A DNA stretch of 64,000 bases, taken from positions 124,001 through 188,000 of the forward strand of contig CALANS010000212.1 of assembly GCA_937926105.1 (NCBI GenBank), read 5' to 3'. A program made the translations under genes and the position numbers. Position 1 is the stretch's first letter. Every line of letters begins with the position of its first letter. The notes beneath the pieces are model-generated. The model ran no database searches. It worked only from the letters and a program-made list of their open reading frames with translations, and had not been told where the DNA came from. Source of the stretch: an uncultured Actinomycetes bacterium (GTDB lineage: Bacteria; Actinomycetota; Actinomycetes; Mycobacteriales; Nakamurellaceae). Positions 27,684 through 36,171 of the stretch are shown piece by piece.

Positions 27684-28559
27684 TCACCCCTGCCGGCTGC
27701 TCTCATCGCGGAGCCAGGTGGTCACATCGCCGGAGCGGATCGCGTGGCGGGCTCGCAGCCGTGCCAGCGCCGTCACGGACAGGAATACCACAACCTTCCC
27801 GGCCAGTGACGGTGACTGCCGCAGCAATCCGGCGAGCGTGCCCATGGTGGTCTGCGACTCGGTTGACCGGAGCCGGTTGCGATCGACCTGTGCGTTGCCG
27901 GTGGCGACCCGAGCCCTGCGACGCACCAGATCCCGGAGCGTGCGGGGCGGCAGGATCCGCACCGACACGATGTCGACGACCCTGCGCCGCGCCGGCGGGA
28001 CGGACTCGGAGATCACCAGATCGTCCGACAGAGCCGCGGGGAGCGCTCGGAAGGCCGAGACTCCTTCCGGCGCCAGGGCGATCACCCCTCGCCCGAACAA
28101 TCCCGACTGCACCTGCGGCAGGCGTTCCCAGACGTCGTAGTACGCCCGGACCGGCCAACTCACGTCGGTGTGGTCGATGACCCGTCGCGGCCCGCAGGCG
28201 AGCGCTTCGCCGGTGCGGAGGGGCTCGACCAGACGGCGCAGGTCCGGCGTCGAGATGAGCACATCCGCGTCCAGGAAGATCGTCCATGCGCCGCGGGCGG
28301 CCGCCAGCCCCTCGAGCAGAGCCTGGTGCTTGGAGGCGGTCTGCAGTTCCAGGGTCCGGACCCGCGGGAAGGCGCGGGCCGCGGCGGCGGTGGCGTCGGT
28401 GGAACCGTTGCACACCACCAGCAACTCGAATCCGCGCGGGTCCTGGGTCAGCGTCCGCAGCAGCCGGGGGAGAACGACCGCCTCGTTGTGCGCCGGGATG
28501 ATCACACTGATCAGGTCCGGCTTTTTCGATCGCCAGGAGCGCACCGTCGGAGCGTTCAC
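27684..28559 (-). CDS. Glycosyltransferase family 2 (GT-A)
   Basis: A 291-residue inverting-type GT2 enzyme. The fold starts at ISVIIPAHNEAVVLPRLLRTL, with VVCNGSTDATAAAA and the metal-binding FLDADVLIS (DxD-like). The C-terminal part has a conserved VISESVPP region and a basic, weakly hydrophobic tail. It starts with GTG overlapping the stop of the upstream GT4 gene (GTGA), so the two form a minus-strand pair that faces the plus-strand operon across 36 bp. Donor and acceptor cannot be assigned. Confidence 0.85.
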   Translation of the reverse strand: MNAPTVRSWRSKKPDLISVIIPAHNEAVVLPRLLRTLTQDPRGFELLVVCNGSTDATAAAARAFPRVRTLELQTASKHQALLEGLAAARGAWTIFLDADVLISTPDLRRLVEPLRTGEALACGPRRVIDHTDVSWPVRAYYDVWERLPQVQSGLFGRGVIALAPEGVSAFRALPAALSDDLVISESVPPARRRVVDIVSVRILPPRTLRDLVRRRARVATGNAQVDRNRLRSTESQTTMGTLAGLLRQSPSLAGKVVVFLSVTALARLRARHAIRSGDVTTWLRDESSRQG

Positions 28560-29782
28560 CGGTCACCACCGGCGGCGTCGCCCGGTGCGAGCTCCTGGTA
28601 GAGGCGCTCCGCCCACTCGATCTTGGAGTCCCACAGCCCCACCCGCAGCAGGCGATCTCGTGCGCAGGCGCCCATCGTCAGCCGTCGGGCCGGGTCGCCG
28701 GCGAGGGTTCGGATCGCCGTCGCCAGGTCGCGCTCCAATTGCGCAGGCGTGGATGCCGGCAGCCGGATCGCGCAACTGTCGTCCACGGCCGCGGCCGGGC
28801 CTCCTCGGTCACACACGATGAGCGGGAGCGAGCTCCCCATGGCTTCGAACACGGCGTTGCCCCCCGGCTCCCGGTAGGAGGGGAAGGTGAAGATATCCGC
28901 CCGTTGGTAGAACGACCAGACCTCGTCGTGAGGTACCCGACCGTGGAACATGACTCGGTCGGACACGCCCAGCCGGCCGGCCGCAGCTTCGCAGGCCGCG
29001 CGATCGGGTCCGTCGCCGACAATGTCCACGGTCAAGGGCAGGTCGCGAACATGATGCAGCGCCCCGATCAGGTCTCGCACCCCCTTGGTCCGGACGATGC
29101 GGCCGACGAACAGGAGCCGGAGCACCCCGTCGCCCGGCGTTCGAATGACCGGGTCCGGAGCGCGCTCGAGAGCCGTCTCGCTGATGAACTCCAGGCGACG
29201 AGGCCGGAGGTCGCCGAGCGCGGCCGCCACGTACGGCGCGATGCCCAGCACGCAGTCCGCCAACCGATAAGTCCTGCGGAGCAATGGATCATGGCGTAGG
29301 CGTAGTCGATCCAACTGGCGCAGCCCGACGAACCACGGGGTGGTGTCCTGCTCCTGAGTACGAAACGGCGCGGGTGATGCCAGGCCACCGCCGACCGGGC
29401 CGAAGACCAGCGGAATCCCGAGGCCGGTGGCGGGGCTCGGGTAGCGCATCGCGACCGGAAGTGGCTGATGCACCACGTCGAACCGTTCGCCCCCGGCCAG
29501 CGCGCGCTGGATCCAGCGCCGCGCTCGCCAGTAGAACGGAACATAGGAGGGCTTGAGCATGCTGTTGAGTCGCTCCGCCCGACCCACCACCGGCAATTCC
29601 GGCCACTCGATGACCCGGGCGATGTCGCCCAGTTGCTGCCGTGCTGGCGGCCGTCCCCGCTTGTAATACGTGAGCAGTGTGACCTGATGCCTGGCGGCGA
29701 GTCGGGATGCCCATTGGTAGGCCACCCAGGCCTCGCCCACATCGGTGCCGTCGCAGGTGGGGGCGACGACCAGCAACCTCAT
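28556..29782 (-). CDS. Glycosyltransferase family 4
   Basis: GT-B fold retaining glycosyltransferase, 408 aa. Features are MRLLVVAPTCDG...GEAWVAYQWASRLA at the N-terminus, FGPVGGGL in the acceptor half, LLFVGRIVRTKGVRDLI, VDIVGDGPDR, and the donor-site sequence FTFPSYREPGGNAVFEAMGSSLPLI, an E-x7-E-like motif region. ATG 29782 begins the fold directly; the frame runs on to 29809 but those residues look like leader. It is divergent from the GT2 gene at 29839 with 56 bp between, so that gap must hold two promoters or the pair is read from further away. Confidence 0.88.
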   Translation of the reverse strand: MRLLVVAPTCDGTDVGEAWVAYQWASRLAARHQVTLLTYYKRGRPPARQQLGDIARVIEWPELPVVGRAERLNSMLKPSYVPFYWRARRWIQRALAGGERFDVVHQPLPVAMRYPSPATGLGIPLVFGPVGGGLASPAPFRTQEQDTTPWFVGLRQLDRLRLRHDPLLRRTYRLADCVLGIAPYVAAALGDLRPRRLEFISETALERAPDPVIRTPGDGVLRLLFVGRIVRTKGVRDLIGALHHVRDLPLTVDIVGDGPDRAACEAAAGRLGVSDRVMFHGRVPHDEVWSFYQRADIFTFPSYREPGGNAVFEAMGSSLPLIVCDRGGPAAAVDDSCAIRLPASTPAQLERDLATAIRTLAGDPARRLTMGACARDRLLRVGLWDSKIEWAERLYQELAPGDAAGGDR

Positions 29783-29838
29783 GTGATGACGATACCGGTA
29801 GTGGCCCAACGGACGAGCGGAAACCGTAGGCTGAGCCG

Positions 29839-30738
29839 GTGCCGACAGACGTGGTGATCGTGGTGGTCACCTACAACAGTGCCGAGGTGATCGGCGGGCT
29901 GCTGGCGTCCCTGCCGGCCGCCCTCGGGGACCTGCGCTACCACGTCACGGTGGTCGACAACGGTTCCCACGACCGGACGGTGGAGGTGCTCGCCGCGTCA
30001 CCGTGGGTGCACCGCGTCGTCCGCTCCACCAACGTGGGGTATGCGGCCGGAGTGAACAGTGGCGTGGCCGCCTCGCCGGCTGCGCCGGCAATCGTGATCC
30101 TCAACCCCGACGCGCGCCTGGAGCCGCTGAGCGTACCGCCGATGGTGGCGCGGCTCGGGGTGAACCGGGTCGGTGTGGTGGCGCCTGCGGTGACCGACCC
30201 GGACGGGTCGGTCAGCCGGTCACTTCGCCGGACGCCGAGCCTGGGCCGCGCAACGGGACTGGGATTCACCGGCTGGGCGGTGGTCAGCGAATACGTCGAC
30301 CAGGAGTGGGCCTACCGGCATGCGCATCCGGTGGAGTGGGCGCTGGGTGCCGCACTGGCCGTCGACCGAACCTGCTACCAGGATCTCAACGGTTGGGATG
30401 AGTCCTATTTCCTCTATTCGGAGGAGACCGACTTCTGTCTGCGGGCACGGGATGCCGGATGGCGGGTGATGTTCGAGCCGTCGTCCCGCGTGATGCACAT
30501 CGGCGGCGGTTCCGGCCGCAGCGACCGGACCCATGTGATGCAGATCGTCAATCGTGTCCGGTTGTACCGGCGCCGGCACGGAGCTCTGGCCGGGTGGGCG
30601 TACTACGCGTTGACGGTGATCAGCGAGTGCAGTTGGATCCTGCGCGGGCACCGCACCTCCCGGGCGTCGGTGGCGGCGCTGCTGTTCCCGGGCCGCCGAC
30701 CTGAGGAGCTGGCGGCCCGCCACCGGGTCCCAACCTGA
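29839..30738 (+). CDS. Glycosyltransferase family 2, rhamnosyltransferase-like
   Basis: A 299-residue GT2 enzyme with VVIVVVTYNSAEVIGGLLASL, VVDNGSHDRTVE, TNVGYAAGVNSGV, LNPDARLEP (DxD-like) and the W-x-E/catalytic region LNGWDESYFLYSEETDFCLRARDAGW. This EETDxxxR pattern is common in rhamnosyl- and galactofuranosyl-type transferases, but the sugar is not certain. It is a single plus-strand gene converging on the beta-helix protein gene at 30748. Confidence 0.87.
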   Translation: MPTDVVIVVVTYNSAEVIGGLLASLPAALGDLRYHVTVVDNGSHDRTVEVLAASPWVHRVVRSTNVGYAAGVNSGVAASPAAPAIVILNPDARLEPLSVPPMVARLGVNRVGVVAPAVTDPDGSVSRSLRRTPSLGRATGLGFTGWAVVSEYVDQEWAYRHAHPVEWALGAALAVDRTCYQDLNGWDESYFLYSEETDFCLRARDAGWRVMFEPSSRVMHIGGGSGRSDRTHVMQIVNRVRLYRRRHGALAGWAYYALTVISECSWILRGHRTSRASVAALLFPGRRPEELAARHRVPT

Positions 30739-30747
30739 TCCGCGTCG

Positions 30748-32688
30748 TCAGTAACCGAACGGCTTGCCGCTGTCGTCCCAGATGTTGCCGCTCCAAACAT
30801 TCCCGCCGCCGGTGTAGTACGCCGTGGCCGGGCCATACGATCCGCCGCGGTCGAAGTAGATCCGCGCGACCCGGTTGTCGGTGACGGCGATGTTGGTGGC
30901 ACCCGATTCCTTGCCTGGATTTGCCCCGGCGTAGATGGTGTAACCACCCCCGGCCAGCAGATTGTCGGCGATGGTGCGATTGGCCTGCGGGCCGAAGTCC
31001 TGGAACAGACTGATTGCGTCCGTCTGATCGTGCGGGTTGAACACGGTGTTGTGCCGAATGGTGAGTTGGCGGCTGCCGCCGTTGCTGGTGATCCCGTTGA
31101 CGTGGTCGCCAGAGGTGTAGCCCAGGTCGTGAATGTAGTTGTCCCGGATCAGTCCGGATTCGATCTGCACCCCGGTCGAGGTGTTCCAGATGTCGTTGGC
31201 TAGCACCTGCATTCCGACGGAGTCGCCGTAGATGTCCTTCAGGCCCACCATCAGCCGGCCGGGGCCCGAGTTGTCGGGGCCGGAGATGTCATTGTTCTTC
31301 ACGACCAGGTTGCTCGTGTGCCGGGCTGCAATGCCCCAGCCCTCACCTCGCACGGTGATCTTCGAGTTTCTGATGGTGACATTGTTCGCGGTGACATCGA
31401 TGGACGCGGTGGTCGAGATCCCGTCCAGGACCGCGCCATCACCGTCCACGGCGATCCAGCCGCGGCTGTCGTAGTGCCAGCCGGGGCCGGAGGTGATGGT
31501 GCCGGGCACCGACTTGAGGGTCGTTCCCGCCGGGACACCGGTGTTCGTTGCATCCGGGTAGCCGCACGCACTCGGGCGTTGCGCACAATTCAGCGGTATC
31601 GAGCCGCCCGGCGCGACCGCCGTGCTGGGGCTCGAGGTTGTCTGGTGCGTCGTCGTACGGGTGCTGGACGAGGCGGTCGTGCTCTTCGTCGATGCCGAGG
31701 TTGTGGTGGGCTCCGGAGTTTTCGTCGTCGTCGTCGTTTTTGGCGTGGCGGGTGACGTGGACGACGACGGCTTGCTCGATGTCGTCGGCGGGCGAGTGGT
31801 GGTCCCCGCGGTGGCGTCGGTGCGTGCGGTGGTCGTGGAGTGCAGTGTCGATCGGGTGGGCGATGCCGTCGGGCTGCCGGTAGCGGTTGATCGGGGAGGG
31901 GTGCTCGGGGCGGGGTTGCCGACGGTCGGACGCTGGACCGGCCTCGAGCGCTTGGCATGCGCCAGCGGTTGCGCGGGCTGCCCGGTGGTGAACAGGACGT
32001 CCACGTAGTAGTTCGAGTCTCGCCACTGGGCAGTAGGCAGGTTCTGCCCGTAGCTGTACACGCTGCCGAGTGCCGTCAGCGCGTGCTGCGAGACGGTGCG
32101 GCCGGTGCCTAGCGCCCACTCATCGCTCGCGTACCGCCCGTGCGGTGCCACATACGAGGCCGTGTAGACGGTGCCGGCGAGTATCGTCACGGGGTGCGCG
32201 AATCTCGCGGTCTGCCAGCCGGATGAGGTCTCGTTGGTAAAGGTGACGGACGCCAGTTTTTCGCCGTCGCCGTCCCACAGGTAGCCGCGGTGGGTGCCGG
32301 TGTTGAGTGCCGACTTGTAGAACCGGATGCCCGTCACCCATCCGTCGACCGCGGTGCGGAACCGCAGCCCCAGTTGTACCCACCGGTCCTCGGGATCGGC
32401 TTGCACAGTGGGCGTGGACGCCACCGGCCAGATGCTGTAGGCGTCGATGGGCGTGGCGGCGCGGCGAACCGGACCTCGGGCAGCGGCGGGTTCGATGGCG
32501 CGGTCGGCGGTGGCCGATCGTGCGGCCGTGGTGGTCTGTCTGGGACCGGCCGCTTCCGACGGTGCCGCCTGAACGCTGATGATGACGGCACCGCCGAACA
32601 GCGCCAGCAGTGCCACCGCCGACAGCATCGATCGCCCCATCGCGCGGTGCCGGCCCGCGCCGGACACGTGCGTCCGCTGAATCTTCAT
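30748..32688 (-). CDS. Secreted DUF4082 plus right-handed beta-helix protein
   Basis: A 646-residue exported protein. There is an N-terminal basic region and hydrophobic segment (about 18-40), then one DUF4082 module (about 87-225; GIRFYKSALNTGTH, closing NYYVDVLF). A Thr/Ser/Pro-rich linker follows (about 240-345), then a C-terminal pectate-lyase-like parallel beta-helix (about 355-646) introduced by CGYPDATNTGVPAGTTL, with N-rich coils such as NNVTIRNSKI and NDISGPDNSG. The same beta-helix type is found in the protein at 37606 and the same DUF4082 module four times at 13640. It may cleave, modify or bind the exported polysaccharide. No catalytic residues can be named with confidence. Confidence 0.83.
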   Translation of the reverse strand: MKIQRTHVSGAGRHRAMGRSMLSAVALLALFGGAVIISVQAAPSEAAGPRQTTTAARSATADRAIEPAAARGPVRRAATPIDAYSIWPVASTPTVQADPEDRWVQLGLRFRTAVDGWVTGIRFYKSALNTGTHRGYLWDGDGEKLASVTFTNETSSGWQTARFAHPVTILAGTVYTASYVAPHGRYASDEWALGTGRTVSQHALTALGSVYSYGQNLPTAQWRDSNYYVDVLFTTGQPAQPLAHAKRSRPVQRPTVGNPAPSTPPRSTATGSPTASPTRSTLHSTTTARTDATAGTTTRPPTTSSKPSSSTSPATPKTTTTTKTPEPTTTSASTKSTTASSSTRTTTHQTTSSPSTAVAPGGSIPLNCAQRPSACGYPDATNTGVPAGTTLKSVPGTITSGPGWHYDSRGWIAVDGDGAVLDGISTTASIDVTANNVTIRNSKITVRGEGWGIAARHTSNLVVKNNDISGPDNSGPGRLMVGLKDIYGDSVGMQVLANDIWNTSTGVQIESGLIRDNYIHDLGYTSGDHVNGITSNGGSRQLTIRHNTVFNPHDQTDAISLFQDFGPQANRTIADNLLAGGGYTIYAGANPGKESGATNIAVTDNRVARIYFDRGGSYGPATAYYTGGGNVWSGNIWDDSGKPFGY

Positions 32689-32931
32689 CTCACCCCGAAA
32701 TGGTTAGCCCGCCCTGATCGGGCGCAGGCGGTCGGTCCTGGCGGCGAACTCGAAATGTTCATCCGGGTCGGCCTGGACGCGACCGTACCGAGGCGAATAC
32801 TGAAAGCCAACACACGTGACGGTGGGTGATGTGTCGAGGGTCTGCGGGGCGTGGTCGCGAATGATCACAGGATGATTACGATCATGTAACGCCACCCTTT
32901 CGGGCGAGCATGCCATGGTCGACCGGTGACG
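32689..32931 (-). promoter_or_regulatory. Promoter region with ATGAT/ATCAT inverted repeats
   Basis: A 243-bp gap between the Wzy gene end and the beta-helix gene start, both minus strand. It holds ATGAT-TACG-ATCAT (32872-32885), a further ATGAT at 32861-32865 and a TGATCAC-like half site, all AT-rich against the local background and about 170-200 bp upstream of the secreted-protein gene. This looks like an operator of a dyad-binding regulator. TTCATCCG at 32758-32765 resembles the TTCACCCG element of other island promoters. Confidence 0.4.
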
Positions 32932-34362
32932 CTACCGGCGGGGGGTCGGCCCCTCTGCTGCAAACGGGTGGTTCTTGGGTGACGTGGCCGACACGAGCTG
33001 CTGGCCGGAATGATTCCGCTCGATTCGCGAAGGGCCGTCACCCGGGTCCCGGGCCCGCGCGGCTGCGGCGGTGGAGCGGGCGAGATTCAGTGTGGCTCCC
33101 GCCAATCCGAGCATCAGCATCAAGGTTCCGGCGGACATTGCGAAACCCAACGTGTCGTAAAGAGCAAGGCCGATCGCGCCGCATAGGACCGAGGCCGCCA
33201 CCGCGGCCCCCGTCGCTCGCAGCCGCGCATCGGGTGTGCGGCGTCGAGCCGTCCATCCCGCCCAGACACCCGTCCCCAGCAGGATGACCATGGCGGCCAG
33301 GCCCAAAACTCCGACCTCGATCAATAATCCGAGATACTGATTGTCCAGAATCCAGTAGCGCGGCAGAAAGGTCGAGAATCCGCGGCCGATGACGGGAGAT
33401 CGCCGGATGAATTCCCAGGCGACGCCGTATGCCGTCACCCGGGATTGGGCGCTCGAATCGGACGCTATGCCGGTGAAGAGGCCGCTAATGGTGCCCAGGA
33501 TTCCAGGAACCCCGATGAATATCACGGTCAGCAGTGCCGCGATCGACCCCAACGCTGCCCAGCGGGCTCGGCGTGGCCAGGTCGGCACGATCACGGCCAG
33601 TCCGACCGCGGCGCCGACGATCGCGGATCGCGAAATGGACAGCGGAATGGCGAAGGCAATGGCTGCCACCGGAAGCCAGCGACGGATCGGCGCAGAGTCG
33701 CGTAGGTTCATGGCGCAGGTAAGCGCGACCGGCAGGATCATCGTGAGGACGACCCCGAACTCGATCGGGTGGGTGGCGGTGCCCGCCGGTCGAGAAAAGC
33801 CATCACGACCGAGCACGCTGTCCAGCTGCTGGTTCATGCTGAGGCCGGGAATCGACAGGTACTCCGTCCACGCCTCGTGGGTAAAGAACTGCACGATGCC
33901 GAATGCGGCCAGCAGGCCGCCCATCGTGGAGATCCGGGTGAACAGGGTCACTAGGCGGTCGACGGTCGGTACACCATCGCTGGCCACCAGAAGCACGCCG
34001 GCCCAACCGGCCAGTCCCGCTAGGCCCAGGCTGGCCGTGCTGAACTCCTCGGGCGACAGCGGTCGCACCATGGCGGCCACGAAACTCACGCATACGCACC
34101 AGGCGAAGGCGAACATCGCCAGCTTCACTGGCTCCCGCGGCCCGAGCCGGGACTCCGAGCGCCGGACGCGGTCCCAGAACCACCACAGCGCACCGAGCAT
34201 GCCGACGATCTGGGCGGGCGTGCCGGCGCCACCGAGGGGTGCGAAGACCAAGCGGGAGGGAATTGCGATCAGCAGGACGACGTAGACGGTGAGCAGCGTG
34301 GTCCCGTCACGGCGTGACGCCCCTGCCGTTGGCGGCGCGAGGAAGGCCTGGGGGCGTGCCAC
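32932..34362 (-). CDS. Wzy-like O-antigen/polysaccharide polymerase (O-antigen ligase family)
   Basis: Membrane protein of 476 aa with about 11-12 hydrophobic helices and a large outer loop (FFTHEAWTEYLSIPGLSMNQQ...FSRPAGTATHPIEFG). The late DNQYLGLLIEVGVLGLAAMV block is the conserved region of the Wzy/WaaL (PF04932) family. It would polymerise repeat units at the outer membrane face. I chose GTG 34362 (VARPQAFLAPPTAG), five bases past the stop of the Wzz-like gene; the open frame reaches 34527 but that part overlaps the Wzz gene and is Pro/Thr low-complexity. It is co-transcribed with the Wzz-like gene. Confidence 0.85.
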   Translation of the reverse strand: MARPQAFLAPPTAGASRRDGTTLLTVYVVLLIAIPSRLVFAPLGGAGTPAQIVGMLGALWWFWDRVRRSESRLGPREPVKLAMFAFAWCVCVSFVAAMVRPLSPEEFSTASLGLAGLAGWAGVLLVASDGVPTVDRLVTLFTRISTMGGLLAAFGIVQFFTHEAWTEYLSIPGLSMNQQLDSVLGRDGFSRPAGTATHPIEFGVVLTMILPVALTCAMNLRDSAPIRRWLPVAAIAFAIPLSISRSAIVGAAVGLAVIVPTWPRRARWAALGSIAALLTVIFIGVPGILGTISGLFTGIASDSSAQSRVTAYGVAWEFIRRSPVIGRGFSTFLPRYWILDNQYLGLLIEVGVLGLAAMVILLGTGVWAGWTARRRTPDARLRATGAAVAASVLCGAIGLALYDTLGFAMSAGTLMLMLGLAGATLNLARSTAAAARARDPGDGPSRIERNHSGQQLVSATSPKNHPFAAEGPTPRR

Positions 34363-34366
34363 GTGC

Positions 34367-35230
34367 TCACCGCTGTCGGACGATGGAGTACTCGACGGTG
34401 CCGGCGGATTCGGCATGCTCGACGGGGGGTTCGTCGGGTTCGACGGGGGCGTCTGGGTCAGTTGGGTCGGTGGGGGCGCTCTTGCGGCCCGGCGATCCGG
34501 CGGGTGCGGGGTGCCCGTGCCGCCCACCGGCCGAGGGGTCCGGCCAGGGTGGCGATGCGCTTGCCTCGGTGCGCGGGGGCCTGCCGGGATCCGGGCGCGC
34601 TTCAGGCGGGTCCGCGGCCTGCTGCCGACCCTTGCTGCGTCGCTCGAGCAGGCCGTCGATCAGGGCCACCAGCAATCCGGTCAGCACCAATCCCGCGCCC
34701 ACCGCCGCGATCAGCGCTCTGATCTGGGACTTGCGCAGGGTGTCCGGCTGGTTGTCCTTGGCCAGCACCGTCGAGGTGATCTGGGTCTGGCCGGTGTAGC
34801 CCAGCGTCCGCTGCAGGGTGGCCAGTTGCTCCGGCACCAGGGCCAACACATCCGACAGGGTGGACGCGGCGCCGGAGGCCGAGTGATCTTCCGCCGTGAC
34901 GACCAGGATCGGACCGCTGGTGGCCGGATCCGGAGCGACGGTATACGTCGCAGATGGATGCGACCGCTGAATCGACTCGGCCGTGCTCTGGGCCATCATG
35001 CTGCGGGTCAGGATGTCGGCGACCTGGTTCAACCCGCCGAGCTGCAGGTAGGGATTGCCGCCCGATTCCACGGTGCTGGCGGGCGGCAGCAACACCAGGC
35101 TTCCGCTGGCCTGGTAGGTGGGTGGCACCAGGGACAGGGCCGCTGTGCCGAGTGCGGCAGTGGCCAGCATGCCGGCCGCGGTGAGATACCACCGTCGGGC
35201 CAGACTGGCCAGCACGTCGCGCATGATCAC
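34367..35230 (-). CDS. Wzz/chain-length-determinant-like membrane protein (first copy)
   Basis: A 287-residue protein with a transmembrane helix near each end of the globular part: about 13-36 (WYLTAAGMLATAALGTAALSLV) and about 170-190 (LIAAVGAGLVLTGLLVALI). The extracytoplasmic part begins YQASGSLVLLPP, the standard Wzz start. The last 90 residues are a Pro/Asp/Glu/Arg-rich cytosolic tail with no kinase motifs (no Walker A, no Tyr cluster). It should tune polymer length with the Wzy encoded directly downstream. It is divergent from a second Wzz-like gene at 35431. The GTG start is followed six bases later by an in-frame ATG that could be used instead. Confidence 0.82.
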   Translation of the reverse strand: MIMRDVLASLARRWYLTAAGMLATAALGTAALSLVPPTYQASGSLVLLPPASTVESGGNPYLQLGGLNQVADILTRSMMAQSTAESIQRSHPSATYTVAPDPATSGPILVVTAEDHSASGAASTLSDVLALVPEQLATLQRTLGYTGQTQITSTVLAKDNQPDTLRKSQIRALIAAVGAGLVLTGLLVALIDGLLERRSKGRQQAADPPEARPDPGRPPRTEASASPPWPDPSAGGRHGHPAPAGSPGRKSAPTDPTDPDAPVEPDEPPVEHAESAGTVEYSIVRQR

Positions 35231-35430
35231 CGGGCGCCATCCCTTCCGCTGGCTGCTACACCCACGGTGGGAACGTGCCCCACCATCGCGCCATCAGTGC
35301 TCAAAATGATGACTGATTGTATGTTAGGTAGCAGTGATCTCGGCGAATATTCACCCGTTCGTGGCTTCTACATTACCTTGTGTAGGGTGCAGCACCGCTG
35401 TCAGACTACGCCCGGGGAGGAGGTAGGGCC
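35231..35430. promoter_or_regulatory. Divergent promoter region between the two Wzz-like genes
   Basis: A 200-bp divergent intergenic region with an AT-rich core (about 35300-35385). TATGTTAGG at 35320-35328 and TTCACCCG at 35350-35357 are the notable motifs; close relatives occur at 11852/11910 and TTGTTAGG recurs at 47793. TATGTT could be a -10 element for the plus-strand gene. Both wzz-wzy and wzz-wecB transcripts should start here. Confidence 0.45.
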
Positions 35431-36171
35431 GTGACGGTTGCCGACCTGTTGGCCGCCTGCGTGCGGCGCTGGTTGGTGGTGGTCGTCGGGGTGACGCTGA
35501 CGATCGGTGCCGCCGCGTGGATTCGATCGATCCCCGGCGTGTATGCCGCGCAAACCGACATGACACTGCTGGCCCCTGCCAGCGTCCGCTATCCGAACCC
35601 ATTGGGCGTCACCTCGGGCAGCCTGATTTCCATGGCCGGGCTGGTCGAGCGCGAGGTCAACGAGGGTCGCCCGGTGCCCGCCAGCGTCTCCGCGTCGGTC
35701 ACGCTGGTGGATCTCGGCATCAGACAAGGCACCGAAGTGCGGCTGCCGAACAGCGGCGGCCAATGGGCCTACAATTTCGCGCGCCCCGTTCTGGACGTGG
35801 AGGCGGTTGGCCCGACCCAGCAGGGCGTGCGCTCGGCGATGGAGGCCCAACTGACTGCGGTGCGCGACACCGTGAGCCGGCTGCAGGACGAGGCGGGCGT
35901 CGACCCGCACAACCGGATCACCGTGGAGGCCTCGCCATCGGCGGTCGACGTGTTCTATCGCACCGGTCACCGCATGATCGCGACCGGCATGGTTCTGCTG
36001 CTGGGGGCGATACTCAGCGTGGTGGTGGCGGTGATGGTGGACGGCCGGCTGCGCCACCGTCGCGGCGACGGCCGCCGGGGCTGGCGATGGAAGGAGGCTC
36101 CCGTAGGGTCCGGCGTAGAGCGCACCGTAGAGCGCACCGACAATGCTACCGAGGAGACCATCCATGCCTAG
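35431..36171 (+). CDS. Wzz/chain-length-determinant-like membrane protein (second copy)
   Basis: A 246-residue protein with the same topology as the first copy: a helix at about 12-32 (RWLVVVVGVTLTIGAAAWI), a Wzz-like external part (YAAQTDMTLLAPAS), and a second helix at about 182-204 (RMIATGMVLLLGAILSVVVAVMV), followed by a short basic tail. There is no kinase domain. It overlaps the start of the UDP-GlcNAc 2-epimerase gene by 8 bp (ATGCCTAG). Two half-size Wzz-like proteins without a BY-kinase suggest paired co-polymerase subunits. Confidence 0.78.
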   Translation: MTVADLLAACVRRWLVVVVGVTLTIGAAAWIRSIPGVYAAQTDMTLLAPASVRYPNPLGVTSGSLISMAGLVEREVNEGRPVPASVSASVTLVDLGIRQGTEVRLPNSGGQWAYNFARPVLDVEAVGPTQQGVRSAMEAQLTAVRDTVSRLQDEAGVDPHNRITVEASPSAVDVFYRTGHRMIATGMVLLLGAILSVVVAVMVDGRLRHRRGDGRRGWRWKEAPVGSGVERTVERTDNATEETIHA

